Below are positions 9,234 through 19,369 of a DNA stretch of 31,476 nt, one piece after another. The notes below the pieces were generated by a model, which made no database searches, was not told the DNA's origin, and worked only from the letters and a program-made list of their open reading frames with translations. Every line of letters starts with the position of its first letter. Positions within the stretch are counted from its first letter, which is position 1. A program made the position numbers and the translations under genes. Origin of the DNA: Nemertoderma westbladi (Eukaryota; Xenacoelomorpha; Nemertodermatida; Nemertodermatidae); assembly GCA_032718475.1 (NCBI GenBank), contig JAUCBJ010004917.1, forward strand, positions 1 to 31,476. The letters run 5' to 3'.

Positions 9234-10118
9234 ATGGCAAAAGCTAGTAAATGGAATTCCCCTAACTTGCCTGCGAGTTCTGCGTTCGATATTCTAGGGA
9301 GTCTCGCCGAGGAAGGATTTACTGAAGACGGTAAGAAAAAAAAGAACAAGAACAAATCGAAACAACGTGCAGCGGAGGTACAAATACCTCGAAATGCCCC
9401 AAAAACCACGGCAAAATCCGGGAAGAAATCTAGTCCAGCCGCTGTGAGCGACACGCAATGGCAGGAATGGATCGCTAAAGACCTGGAAACCGTAGATAGA
9501 CAGTACGAGGATGAGCTCACAGAGGCGATACGGCTGAGCTCCTTGGAAGAGACAAGAAAACCAGTGGTTGCGGGGAAGTCTCGTGCTAAACCCATGAGTC
9601 TACAAGACTTCCAACAGGACAACTCGCATGAAGAATCTGTCGAATCTTCTAGATTGAAACCTTGTAATAATAATGAAAATATAAATAATAATAATATCGA
9701 TATTCCATCTAATAAATCACTAAACAACAAAGGCGATTTTGTTAGCGACGCCAAACGATTAGATTCCTTAGCGAAAGACCATGAAAGGCAAATAGCTGAG
9801 AATATTAGACAAACACATTTGAAGGATGAACTCGATAAGAAAGGATTGGAGGTTGACGATTTGTTACGTGAGAATGAGGAACTCAAGAAGGAGGTGGCAC
9901 GTGTGAAGAAACGCAATAAACAATTGTGTTTCATTTTGGGACAGGGCGAGATGAAAGAGAAGTTCGAGTTGTTGGAACAGATCGATCAGCTGACTGTCTG
10001 CAAGGAGGAGCTCACGGAGAGTACGGATCAGTTGCACAAACAGGTTGAACAGGAACGAACTATTAGCAAAGGGTTGCGAGCCGATCTAGTTAAGTTCCAG
10101 GCCAAATTCGGAAAATAG
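9234..10118 (+). CDS. GKAP1: G kinase-anchoring protein 1-like protein (single-exon)
   Basis: The intact 294-codon frame resembles GKAP1, a coiled-coil protein known in mammals to anchor cGMP-dependent protein kinase at the Golgi. The order of landmarks matches: a short N-terminal segment with SAFDIL (residues 16-21), a lysine-rich patch (34-44), WQEW followed by an acidic helix (76-105), PMSLQDF (120-126), an Asn-rich linker (145-155) and a C-terminal coiled coil (~195-290) containing KKRNKQL and GQGEMKEK (236-243), as in the mammalian ARNAQLLKML-GEMKDK stretch. Human GKAP1 is 366 residues, so this form is shorter. The start is the first ATG and is followed directly by conserved-looking sequence. 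There is no intron and no frame damage. It could be a retrocopy or a gene that lost its introns. The function is inferred from the family only. Confidence 0.82.
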   Translation: MAKASKWNSPNLPASSAFDILGSLAEEGFTEDGKKKKNKNKSKQRAAEVQIPRNAPKTTAKSGKKSSPAAVSDTQWQEWIAKDLETVDRQYEDELTEAIRLSSLEETRKPVVAGKSRAKPMSLQDFQQDNSHEESVESSRLKPCNNNENINNNNIDIPSNKSLNNKGDFVSDAKRLDSLAKDHERQIAENIRQTHLKDELDKKGLEVDDLLRENEELKKEVARVKKRNKQLCFILGQGEMKEKFELLEQIDQLTVCKEELTESTDQLHKQVEQERTISKGLRADLVKFQAKFGK

Positions 10119-10138
10119 GCCGCCTCAAATAATTATGT

Positions 10139-10144
10139 AATAAA
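10139..10144 (+). terminator. Polyadenylation signal AATAAA for the GKAP1-like gene
   Basis: AATAAA lies 21 bases after the stop codon. No genomic poly-A run follows, so there is no direct mark of a recent processed retrocopy. Confidence 0.45.
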
Positions 10145-10308
10145 TACTGGGAATTTGCAGTTCGGTGACTTCAGTATCCCAAGTCATTCGGTTCCTATCT
10201 CTGAAATTTTATGGAAGATAATTATAACTAAATGGTAAGATAACAGATTTGAACCGAAAAGCTAATTGTGATTTGTAATACAAAGTTTCCAAACCGCATA
10301 TTTACAAC

Positions 10309-10690
10309 ACGTCCCGCAATATAGTGTCGTAATTATTCAGTGACCCCATCCCCCTCTCCTTCCCAATTTTTCTACAAATCTTAATGATATTTCATTAAAC
10401 TTGAAACAGAGAGAGTTTCACTTCCTTACCACTTAGTGGGTGAGCCAGAATTGTTATTTTAGTTTTCAATCTTTTGCTACGAGCATTTAGTTACACCGCG
10501 GTTGCAGTTAGACTTCAACCTTGTTTTTTGGTATTGATGCAAAAAGTAACTTTGCAAGGATTCCAAATCTTTAATAATATTTGAATTTAATTATAACTAT
10601 CTGAGATATGGACGTTGGGAAGTTACATGTTTGATGGCTTAGGTAGCAACAGCATCTTCGCGAGGATATTCAGTATCCACTTGCCAACCA
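10309..10690. mobile_element. Diverged single arm of the foldback element family
   Basis: The sequence starts ACAACACGTCCCGCAATATA and continues through GTGTCGTAATT, CAGTGAC, a C-rich run, TCTACAAATCTTAATGA, GAAACAGAGA and GATATGGACGTT to TTCGCGAGG. The same landmarks appear in the same order in the left arm of the inverted-repeat element at 19742. The second arm is missing here, so this is a decayed or partial copy. Confidence 0.7.
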
Positions 10691-10699
10691 TTCTATTCT

Positions 10700-11450
10700 A
10701 GAATAAAGATTTTCTAGTATTAATTATATGCCGGTAGTCTTCTAGATTGTTTGTTAATTAAATATCCTGTCGCAGTTGGGTAGACGTGCAACTTTCAAAC
10801 GCAATTGTCTCAGCACTTTCTCAAAGAAATAAACCATAAGGTTGAAAAAGAATAATCATTTGTATCACTGAACCAACGGAACTCGTCTTTGGGTGCGAAA
10901 TTACAATATTACTATGGGAATTTGTTAAGGGAATGGGTGTGTGGGGTTGCTCAAATACCATGACAGCTTATACAAATACAACCTCTATTTATTCCTAATA
11001 TTACCGACTATATTATATAATATACCGGTATAATGAATGGGTAATCCGGCCCCTGTGTATTAAGACACTATATTCCGGGCTATGGTATAGGAACGTTACA
11101 TATTGAATTATGTATGTGAGTTGAGTTTATTACTGTAATATTGTGTTTCGTTCTATTGCTTCGTTCTATTTTAATGTACCTTATACGTGCTTACCTTACT
11201 CGAGTTACGAGAATATACCTTTTAATCATTTATTATTTCTGTTTTTTATATTGTGGCACTGTGGCTGTCGTCAAATGTGCGACTGACTTTCACAATCGCC
11301 ACAGAAGTGTACATTAGTTAATTATTTCATATAAAATCGTCTGTATTATTACTTATGTTGGTTGGTATTGCTGGTTGTTGGTGAGTTGAGATGCCCAGCG
11401 ATTTGAATGGAAAATTATTTGTTCAAGACAATTATTGTTGAATTACCAAG
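10700..11450. other. No recognisable feature
   Basis: AT-rich sequence without a long open frame, repeat array or element terminus that I can identify. ACCGGT-type palindromes are sparse here. Confidence 0.5.
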
Positions 11451-11496
11451 CGATCACTCATGTACATAAATTAGGAATATATGGCGGCGCGTAACT

Positions 11497-12093
11497 TCAT
11501 CCATGAATACTGCACTGGTAGGAATACCGCACTGGTAAGAATACCGCACTGGTAGGAATACCGCACTGGTAGGAATACTGCACTGGTAGGAATACCGCAC
11601 TGGTAAGAATACCGCACTGGTAGGAATACCGCACTGGTAAGAATACCGCACTGGTAAGAATACCGCACTGGTAGGAATACCGCACCACTGGTAAGAATAC
11701 CGCACTGGTAAGAATACCGCACTGGTAGGAATACTGCACTGGTAGGAATACCGCACTGGTAAGAATACCGAACTGGTAGTTAGGAACCCAGGAATGCCTC
11801 CTGTCTATTAAGGAAGTTCCCATGTCAACGAATGTTGGTGGTGAGATGGCTAGTGAATATGATCTCTTTATTACTTTTGGTTTGGATTTTGTTTGAATAT
11901 CACAGTAAGAAAGACTATTTCGTCTCCATTGCAGACAATATTCCTTCTGAACGTTAGTGGGTTGTCTGACTCTTGTATATGATATATTGTCTGTTGTTTC
12001 TTCTTCGATAATTCTAGATGAGTTGACTTTTCTACAATCATAAATCCCATCGTCAGTAAACGATAATGCAAGATCTTCATCAATATACATCAC
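11497..12093 (-). pseudogene. Truncated paralogue of the 29-30 kb gene, C-terminus replaced by minisatellite
   Basis: Residues 1-107 are unique sequence, and from residue 108 the frame is encoded by a 17-bp minisatellite. Residues 41-105 align without gaps to residues 64-128 of the protein at 29042-30028, with about 39 of 65 identical by hand count. They share QKEYC-x-QWRR, SLSYC, TKSKPK, a TFV segment and HS. An acidic F-T-D motif near the N-terminus also matches. The Ser-rich, acidic and cysteine-rich parts of the relative are absent. The frame is open, so a short protein with a repetitive tail (repeating VFLPVRYSYQ-like) is formally possible, but a decayed duplicate is more likely. Confidence 0.6.
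11514..11772. repeat. 17-bp minisatellite
   Basis: There are about 15 copies of GGTAGGAATACCGCACT. Variants carry GGTAAGAATACC, or ACTG in place of ACCG. One unit has a 3-bp insertion (CCACTGG) near 11685. Because 17 is not a multiple of three, all minus-strand frames rotate through the same peptide pieces, which explains the overlapping open frames. Confidence 0.92.
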
Positions 12094-12273
12094 ATTTACT
12101 GTAGATAATTATATTATCGTATATTTAAATGTAATGAACGGTACCGTATATTAATTGCAAGGCTTACTCATACACCTACGGTATATCAGGAAGCCCTCTG
12201 TAACAGGTCGCGTTTACCTGTTATCTCTCTACTGTAAGTAAAATATATTTTAAGTAAATTGTTTAAGGATTAT

Positions 12274-12949
12274 TGTTCGCGCTTTCAGACCTTTGGCAGT
12301 TTAACCCACCAAATTAAGATGTCTTCTAGATATTAAATCGGTTTTTAGTCTATGACAAGTATTTGATTCACTACACTAGTCGAAACCAATCTGTGCGCGA
12401 TCATTCACCCGCTGGATATTCCCGGGAGATTGGGTTCGACGGTTTAATTTTATTGCTATGTAAGCCTAATGTATTATTCGACTGACAGTATTATATAATC
12501 TCTGACAATATTATTCACCTTCGGGAATATTAACAGTTCCTTTAGGACGTGGCGCTTTATCTATATAAACAGAGTTATGACTTAAACTACTCACAACGAT
12601 ATGGCTTAATTATAATTCACATATATGGCGCATTCTTTAGGAATTGCTTCTTTAACAGACTCACTCATACACAATGCTGCACAATACTGCACACTAATCT
12701 GCCAATCTTCACTGATTTTAGTCACATATAAAAGGAACACAGACTGACTCATGTAGGGTCTATCAAATAACATTAGATTCACTTCAAACCACTTTAACAT
12801 AAGTCACAATCGTTTATCTGTAACCCTTCTCTCTTACCTTCGGTATATCAAGAATATTGGGTTTCGGGGTTATTTATCGTTATTCCAAATATAATAATTC
12901 ATCAACCATATTATGAAGAACTGACAGTAAATAGCAGTATAAAACAACA
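12274..12949 (-). repeat. 3' LTR of the BEL/Pao element (probably 5'-truncated)
   Basis: On the minus strand this copy starts TGTTGTTTTATACTGC and ends GCGCGAACA. The gag frame runs 80 bp into it and stops there, adding 26 residues that are not part of normal gag or protease. It looks identical to 18162-18837. Confidence 0.85.
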
Positions 12950-15911
12950 ATCCAGCAAAGATGTCCTCGGCTAGTTCCCTATCGATGAATGTTCCCGTGC
13001 TGCCGGAGTCCAGGAGGGCGTTCACTATATAGCTCTTCTGAGGTACGTGGACCCGTAACTGGACTACAGGAAATTCTCGGATTCCTATATTGGAAGTTGG
13101 CGCTTTCCAAGATGGTTGTTGATCGGAAGTAGTTAAGGTAAGGTCGCTGTCTGTGTCTTTCTCATGCATGAGTGCTCGATACACTGCGGTGGTGTTTATT
13201 AAGTAACAGGATTCGTTTTCGTCGGAGAACTCGTCTGTATAGAATCCTTCCATCTCAGATTGATCAGTGTCATTCACATCACTGAATTGGACATGTAGTT
13301 CGGACTCACTTACCTGACTCGGGCTGTTTCGTTCGAATTCCGTGTGCAACAAGATATGATGTTTTGCGCCGCACTTTGCACACCTTGCGTCGGAGTAACA
13401 GGTTCGCCGTTGGTGTCCTCGTCTGAGGCAATTATAACACAACCGCTTATCCCACATGACTTCACGTCTATCCTTTAGTGATTTCCTCAGGAATTTATCA
13501 CACGCATTTAAACGGTGGGGCCCGTCGCACAGCACACATTTCGGCTTGATGTTACTTACTTTAACCTGTGCTATGTGGTGCACACTTGTTCTTTCCTCGG
13601 GCTTTCTCACCTGAATTCTTTTAGGAGACGTAGGAAGGGTTTTTTGTACCGGTTCCCTTCTGCCATTGGGTCGAGACTCGGATTTACTTACCTGATCTTT
13701 AGGCATTTTATTGACATAATAAGATCTGTCAGTGTCTTTCCCGCTGTCCTCTCCTTGAGAAGTTTGGCTTTCACCGTCGTCGGTATAACATACTGGTGTT
13801 ACCCTTCTCCTAGAAACGGGTTTCTCACTTACCTTGTTTTCCAATGTCTTCTCTCTGGACTGCCTTAGGAGCTGTAATTTCATTTCTCCATCTAAGAATG
13901 ACATGAGATCAGCCATGGTAGGGTCTCGTCGTTGTTGTTCCATCATATATAACACTTTCTTATCCCAGCGTGTACCTACTCCACCCTTCGGTAAAGTAGA
14001 AGCCACTGCTCTAATAACCATAGCACTCTGATACTCATGAGACTTACCTAGCCAATCTAATTGTCTGCAGATCTCCTGAATTTCATCGGAAAACTCTATA
14101 ATCCCGCTGCTAATAAACTTTCGGGGCGCTACCAACTTTGCATACAAATACCCAGCTATGTTATTCCTATTACCATACCTGATGTTTAGTGTATCCCAAA
14201 CTTGTCTTAATCCGTCTGGATGTCCAATAAACCTTAACGCCATTAACTTGGGAGATCCTTCCAAGCACTCGATGAGGTATCTAAGTTTTTCTCCATTAGA
14301 TAGTACAGAGTTCTGTATGTTATCTTTGTAATATTCATTAAAAGGTAACCATTTCATCTCATCTCCATTGAACTTGACGATCTCTCCCACCTTTACCGCT
14401 TGCCGGGCTTCGGTTCTAGCCATTTGACGCGTAAAACTTTCTTGGGCCATCGTGTTATTTAATATCGAGTTATCGGTATATAAATTTCTCGGATTATGAT
14501 CAGTTCTATGTGGAATATCATTATCAACAGGTCTATAATTACCCTTAATAGGGTTCACTATAGGAGTTTCTACTTCGCTAGCAGTATATATGCGTGTAGG
14601 TTCCACACCTTGCGCATGCGATACTTCAGACCTAACAGGTTGACACATTGTTACAGAGGGTGGTGGTATACCTCTTTGAGTATTTACTAATTTATCGCGT
14701 TCTAGCGCGATACTTTGCTGCACTTCTTGCAACTCTAGCCTACTTTCCCTTACTGTGCCCTTGAATTGCTGGACAGTATCCTGCATCTGCCCGAGCAGGA
14801 TATCCATCCTCCGCCGTCCCTCGTCCACCCATTCGACCGCCGAAGCGGGAGTCGCCAACGTTGTAGCGGGCGGACGATGGACAACGGGCGACATATTATG
14901 AATATTTCGCTCGGGATCCAGGACCTGAACTGTCTCTGGGGCAGTTCTACGGGGCACAGGTAGCTTAGTGCTATGCAGAGGGAATTTAGAGGTAACTTCA
15001 GGGAGCACAGGTGTGTCTATCAACGAAGGGGTGATTTCAAGAACAGGCCTAATTATTTCAGGCTCATCTACTATAGTAGGGAGTCTTTCTATTTTAATTA
15101 TTTGGTCTGTGGGGTCTGTACTACCTAAGTTGGTGTTATTTAGTTGCCTTCTAACAGCTGGAGGCAAATCAGGCAATTTCTGACGGTGGAATGTTCTTTT
15201 ACGTCTGCTTAGACGAGATCTATTTCCTTTGCCTTCAGTATCGGTGGTATCGCCTTCCTCAGATGATGTATATCCCTGTCTTTTGGGAGTAGATCGATTC
15301 ATCATCTGCATATTACTAGCTGTTAACTGTTTGCTGAAGTCGTCTTGCTTCTCCTGAAGATTTTCCAACTCCAGTTGGGCGATCTCTTCAGCCGCTCTCC
15401 GTTCTGCTTCCGCCACCGCTGCCGCTTTTGCCTCTGCCGCTGCCGCTTTTGCCTCTGCTTTTGCTTCTGCTGCTGCCGCTGTTGCCTTTGCCTCTGCTGC
15501 TGCCGCTGTCGCCTTTGCCTCTGCTTCTGCTGCTGCCGCTTTTGCCTCTGCCGCTGCTTCTGCCAAGGTCGCTTTTCTTTCCGCCTCTGCCACTGCTGCT
15601 ATCTTTCTGTCTTCTATACGTTTTTTCCTTACTTGTTCTTCTTGGACTCTGGTGATGCGGAGTTGTTCATCAAATTTAGCCTGGTTCGCAGCCCTCATTT
15701 CCACATCGATGGCATCCAACACAAGCTTGGTTCCTTCACTATTAGGGCTAAGTCCCTCTAACCTTCTCCTCAACTCGTCATTACCTAAAAAACGTTGATA
15801 GTCTGACAGATAGATGTCAATGGCATCCCTCTTATGCGGTTTCTCTGCTGTCACTTCGCTCTCGGTTGTATCTAATAGACTGTCTGACAGGTTCTGCTTT
15901 GCGTCAGACAT
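12870..15911 (-). CDS. BEL/Pao Gag polyprotein with truncated protease
   Basis: This 1013-codon frame starts at ATG 15911. Residues ~90-195 form a charged, alanine-rich helix (AEAKA-type repeats, probable coiled coil). Residues ~512-680 match the DUF1759 region of BEL/Pao Gag (FNGDEMKWLPFNEYY, then KLRYLIECLEG, then RYGN). Three zinc knuckles follow: CX2CX3HX4C at 792, CX2CX4HX4C at 825, and CxxCxxxHH-LLH at 844, a set typical of BEL/Pao. The retropepsin begins with LLDSGSTGTF, catalytic Asp968, and breaks at Gly987. Residues 988-1013 are read from the LTR. Gag would form particles and bind element RNA, and any replication would need enzymes from a relative. The long intact frame indicates recent activity or selection. 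Confidence 0.9.
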   Translation of the reverse strand: MSDAKQNLSDSLLDTTESEVTAEKPHKRDAIDIYLSDYQRFLGNDELRRRLEGLSPNSEGTKLVLDAIDVEMRAANQAKFDEQLRITRVQEEQVRKKRIEDRKIAAVAEAERKATLAEAAAEAKAAAAEAEAKATAAAAEAKATAAAAEAKAEAKAAAAEAKAAAVAEAERRAAEEIAQLELENLQEKQDDFSKQLTASNMQMMNRSTPKRQGYTSSEEGDTTDTEGKGNRSRLSRRKRTFHRQKLPDLPPAVRRQLNNTNLGSTDPTDQIIKIERLPTIVDEPEIIRPVLEITPSLIDTPVLPEVTSKFPLHSTKLPVPRRTAPETVQVLDPERNIHNMSPVVHRPPATTLATPASAVEWVDEGRRRMDILLGQMQDTVQQFKGTVRESRLELQEVQQSIALERDKLVNTQRGIPPPSVTMCQPVRSEVSHAQGVEPTRIYTASEVETPIVNPIKGNYRPVDNDIPHRTDHNPRNLYTDNSILNNTMAQESFTRQMARTEARQAVKVGEIVKFNGDEMKWLPFNEYYKDNIQNSVLSNGEKLRYLIECLEGSPKLMALRFIGHPDGLRQVWDTLNIRYGNRNNIAGYLYAKLVAPRKFISSGIIEFSDEIQEICRQLDWLGKSHEYQSAMVIRAVASTLPKGGVGTRWDKKVLYMMEQQRRDPTMADLMSFLDGEMKLQLLRQSREKTLENKVSEKPVSRRRVTPVCYTDDGESQTSQGEDSGKDTDRSYYVNKMPKDQVSKSESRPNGRREPVQKTLPTSPKRIQVRKPEERTSVHHIAQVKVSNIKPKCVLCDGPHRLNACDKFLRKSLKDRREVMWDKRLCYNCLRRGHQRRTCYSDARCAKCGAKHHILLHTEFERNSPSQVSESELHVQFSDVNDTDQSEMEGFYTDEFSDENESCYLINTTAVYRALMHEKDTDSDLTLTTSDQQPSWKAPTSNIGIREFPVVQLRVHVPQKSYIVNALLDSGSTGTFIDRELAEDIFAGLLFYTAIYCQFFIIWLMNYYIWNNDK

Positions 15912-17209
15912 GCTTATGTGTACAGTTGAATGTCTACTGCTGTATTACAGTCTGAGCAAGTCTAGTAACTCAGTATTAACTGCTAGCCTAGTAATTAATT
16001 ACCGGTACTGCTACTCAGTGTAGCGTGATATATAATATATTAGAATACCGGTATGCTTATAGTATATATAACTATTATTACAGACTAGGTTTATCACCGA
16101 ATACCGGTATAATTTTAGCACAAATATATATAAATATATAATAGGCCTATCGGGAATACCGGTATACAGTTTACAGTTTGTAGTATATATAATTCTGGAC
16201 TAGAATTAATTATAAGTACCGGTATAATTTCAGCCTAAATTTATAGAAATAAAGATAATAGGCCTATCGTAAATACCGGTATATCAATTATTTTAAATAA
16301 TTGAATTTCTGTATTTTAGGGTTACTTGATTACTTTACTTACTTTACTACCGTTATTTGAGCAGTAATCCAACTGATATTGAGACCTAATGGTTGTATGG
16401 CAGGCCTACTATTTATAAATCGTTTGAGTTGATTTATAATATATATATACCCGTTTTAATGGGTTTTGTCAATGTTGAAATAAATGTTATTATTTCTGGG
16501 GGGTAATCACTACACAAAGCGGTGCGCTTTCAATGAAGTGTTACTTATAAGACACTAAAACAAATAATTCTAATTTACCTAAGTTACTTAATACTACAAA
16601 TTACGTACAATTCGGGTGAGATTACAATCTCTAAATAAACACAAAAATTTACAAAAAACACAAAATACGAATTTTTAGGGTAATTTTACAAGAAGTCTAC
16701 TAACCAGCCTAACAAAGGGTTAGAAACTGGTTATTACAACGGACAGGGTACTAGGGTATTTGAAATAATAAGTAGTAGTAAATACACTGCGTTGTCCAGA
16801 TAGGAAAATACCACCGCCTGACGACCTATAGCTGTATCGCTATAGGTTCTACGTTATGTATCACGGATTGTTCCTACCTAGAAGTTAATAGAGCTAATCG
16901 AACGTGCCTATTAACCACTTTACAACACAAATATAATGCCTACACTAATTACTCTCGGAAAGCACTGTACACTAAACCCTAAATTAGGTACGAGTACTTG
17001 TACAACATATAATCAGTAGTTAAATATACTTGAACAGCTAAAAGAACCACGGCATCTGCTGGAGTGACCGATGCACAAAATCACCAGTCTTTACCTACGC
17101 CGAGCAGCCCGTGTAGTACCGGGGTTAATTTATCTATAGCGGTATGTATAACAAACACAATTACTGTAGGAACAAACTTGGGGAATGAATGTTGCGGATA
17201 ATCGCATAA

Positions 17210-17790
17210 ACTCTGAATAATAAATATTACGCTACGCGTACAAACTACTCAAACAAAATGCAGACCGAACACTGACAGACTACTATCAAGCCTAAACAAA
17301 CTACAGGACATGCAGACTCCGAAATGATTAGGGAGTATGCGTTCTAACCCAGTAGTACGACTTATTCTTTAGTTGGGGGTTTACCTTACAGCGTTCGCTG
17401 CCCCTACTTCCTAACCGTACTTAATCGGACAAGTGATCTACACACACTGCAATCCGTTCAGACCTAATAACAGCCAGACAACTATCCAGCCTACAAATTA
17501 TCTAAATAAAATTATACGCTACCCGTACAGACTTACACAAACAAAGTACAGACTAAACGATGACAGACTACTCTCAAGCCTAAATAAACTACAGGACATG
17601 CAGACTCCGAAATGATTAGGGAGTATGCGTTCTAACCCAGTAGTACGACTTATTCTTTAGTTGGGGGTTTACCTTACAGCATTCGCTGCCCCTACTTCCT
17701 AACCGTACTTAATCGGACAGGTGATCTACACACACTGCAATCCGTTCAGACTTAACAGCAATCAGACAACAGCTCAGCCTACAAATTGTC
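17210..17790. repeat. 288-bp tandem duplication in the BEL/Pao leader
   Basis: Two units share TCAAGCCTAAA, GACATGCAGACTCCGAAATG, GTAGTACGACTTATTC, GTTGGGGGTTTACC and CACACTGCAATCCGTTCAGA. Matching points such as 17281 and 17569 are 288 bp apart. The units are close in sequence, with scattered substitutions. Confidence 0.88.
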
Positions 17791-17983
17791 TGTACAATCT
17801 GATCAGGCTTACACGCCTTCTGTTCAATACTGGCCTACAAACAAATAAAACTTGACAGAAATAAGTAAAAATCTCAATAAAAAACCAGGGCTGCAGTCCC
17901 TGATTAATTATTAAGGCCTACCGGTATATAACTATCAAAATCGAATAATACTAATGTACTTATACGGGAAGTACCGGTTAGGA

Positions 17984-18097
17984 CAGTTAGGCCTACGGAC
18001 CTACAGAAGTACCGGTTCTTGCAGTTGGACCTACGGACCTAAGGCAGTACCGGTTCTGGCAGTTGGGCCTACTGACCTACAGATGTACCGGTTCAGG
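17984..18097. repeat. Three 38-bp direct repeats next to the 5' LTR
   Basis: Units start at CAGTT at 17984, 18022 and 18060, exactly 38 bp apart. Each contains a CTAC/CTACTGACCT stretch and GTACCGGTT. A related single GTACCGGTTAGGA precedes them. They lie 65 bp inside the 5' LTR boundary, where primer binding and packaging signals would be expected. Confidence 0.85.
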
Positions 18098-18161
18098 TTT
18101 ACCGGTTGACCGGTACTTTCAACTTTATTGCTTACTGCAATAAAGAAGCTATAGCCTTTAA

Positions 18162-19369
18162 TGTTCGCGCTTTCAGACCTTTGGCAGTTTAACCCACCAA
18201 ATTAAGATGTCTTCTAGATATTAAATCGGTTTTTAGTCTATGACAAGTATTTGATTCACTACACTAGTCGAAACCAATCTGTGCGCGATCATTCACCCGC
18301 TGGATATTCCCGGGAGATTGGGTTCGACGGTTTAATTTTATTGCTATGTAAGCCTAATGTATTATTCGACTGACAGTATTATATAATCTCTGACAATATT
18401 ATTCACCTTCGGGAATATTAACAGTTCCTTTAGGACGTGGCGCTTTATCTATATAAACAGAGTTATGACTTAAACTACTCACAACGATATGGCTTAATTA
18501 TAATTCACATATATGGCGCATTCTTTAGGAATTGCTTCTTTAACAGACTCACTCATACACAATGCTGCACAATACTGCACACTAATCTGCCAATCTTCAC
18601 TGATTTTAGTCACATATAAAAGGAACACAGACTGACTCATGTAGGGTCTATCAAATAACATTAGATTCACTTCAAACCACTTTAACATAAGTCACAATCG
18701 TTTATCTGTAACCCTTCTCTCTTACCTTCGGTATATCAAGAATATTGGGTTTCGGGGTTATTTATCGTTATTCCAAATATAATAATTCATCAACCATATT
18801 ATGAAGAACTGACAGTAAATAGCAGTATAAAACAACAACTGAACACTGATTGTTATGAGTTTGCAATGTTTCAGCAGTCAGTATGTATGATCAGTTAGCA
18901 GCGATTAAAAGCCAGGTTAAAGGATATATGTCCTTATAATTAAACCTACTAGTGTAAGACTAAAAACTGAAAACACGGAGGTGCCAAAAGCCGGTTCTTA
19001 GGCTCTGGGCAAAAACATAACACTGAACTACTGAGTTTCTGTATATACCTCCAACACAGAGACAACAAACGCTCTGATTGGTCAACCTGAACAACGAGAG
19101 AACAAAGAAACAAAGAAACGTCGACGTGGCAATATCAGCTGCTAGCCGTCGTCATGGTAGCGACACTGTTTTCAAGAGTATCGAGCTTTTACGTCACGGA
19201 ATTACGGATTATGTCCTCTAAAGTACAAATACAGAAGAAATAGCTTTTATGTCCGCTAAAACACCAGTACAGCAAGGACACGGCCTTTTTATGCCTGGTA
19301 AACCAACTACAGAGTATTTTACGGGAAAATAAGGAAAAATAACCGGACAATTCAGCAAAAGCTTTTACA
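18162..19369 (-). repeat. 5' LTR of the BEL/Pao element
   Basis: The first 676 bp (18162-18837) match the left LTR. The remaining ~530 bp to TG at 19369 have no counterpart at the left and are assigned here because the outer flank ATTAT then matches the left flank. The end at 18162 (CGCGAACA on the minus strand) is firm; the end at 19369 is a proposal. A 99-codon minus-strand frame at 19189-19488 crosses this end, and I do not regard it as a gene. Confidence 0.55.

Larger units (their letters stand above)
15912..18161 (-). other. Long 5' leader of the BEL/Pao element
   Basis: About 2.25 kb separates the 5' LTR from the gag start, with no sizeable frame that looks coding. It is rich in the palindrome ACCGGT, often in ATACCGGTAT (16048-16280, 17920-18115), and in AGGCCTA. 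It also holds the 288-bp and 38-bp tandem repeats listed separately. It may contain packaging or translation signals, which I cannot assign. Confidence 0.6.
12274..19369 (-). mobile_element. BEL/Pao-type LTR retrotransposon, pol-deleted
   Basis: The element is read on the minus strand: 5' LTR at right, gag 15911-12870, and a partial 3' LTR at left. A 676-bp block, 12274-12949, recurs at 18162-18837 (offset 5888) with no difference that I can find. Reverse transcriptase, RNase H and integrase are absent: the open frame stops in the protease start and joins the LTR directly. No polypurine tract precedes the left LTR, which suggests the deletion also removed its first part. If the right LTR runs to TG at 19369, both outer ends are flanked by ATTAT (12269-12273 and 19370-19374), matching the 5-bp target duplication usual for BEL/Pao. 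The outer right boundary is inference. I found no convincing tRNA primer site next to 18162. Confidence 0.8.

Noticed and set aside
15345-15761. Cys- or Leu-rich plus-strand frames opposite gag
   Set aside because: They are antisense reads of the alanine-rich GCn repeats in gag.
19201-19212. GGATTAT at 19206 as the right target duplication of the BEL element
   Set aside because: It matches seven bases of the left flank, but the LTR would then not begin with TG; the ATTAT at 19370 preceded by CA fits better.
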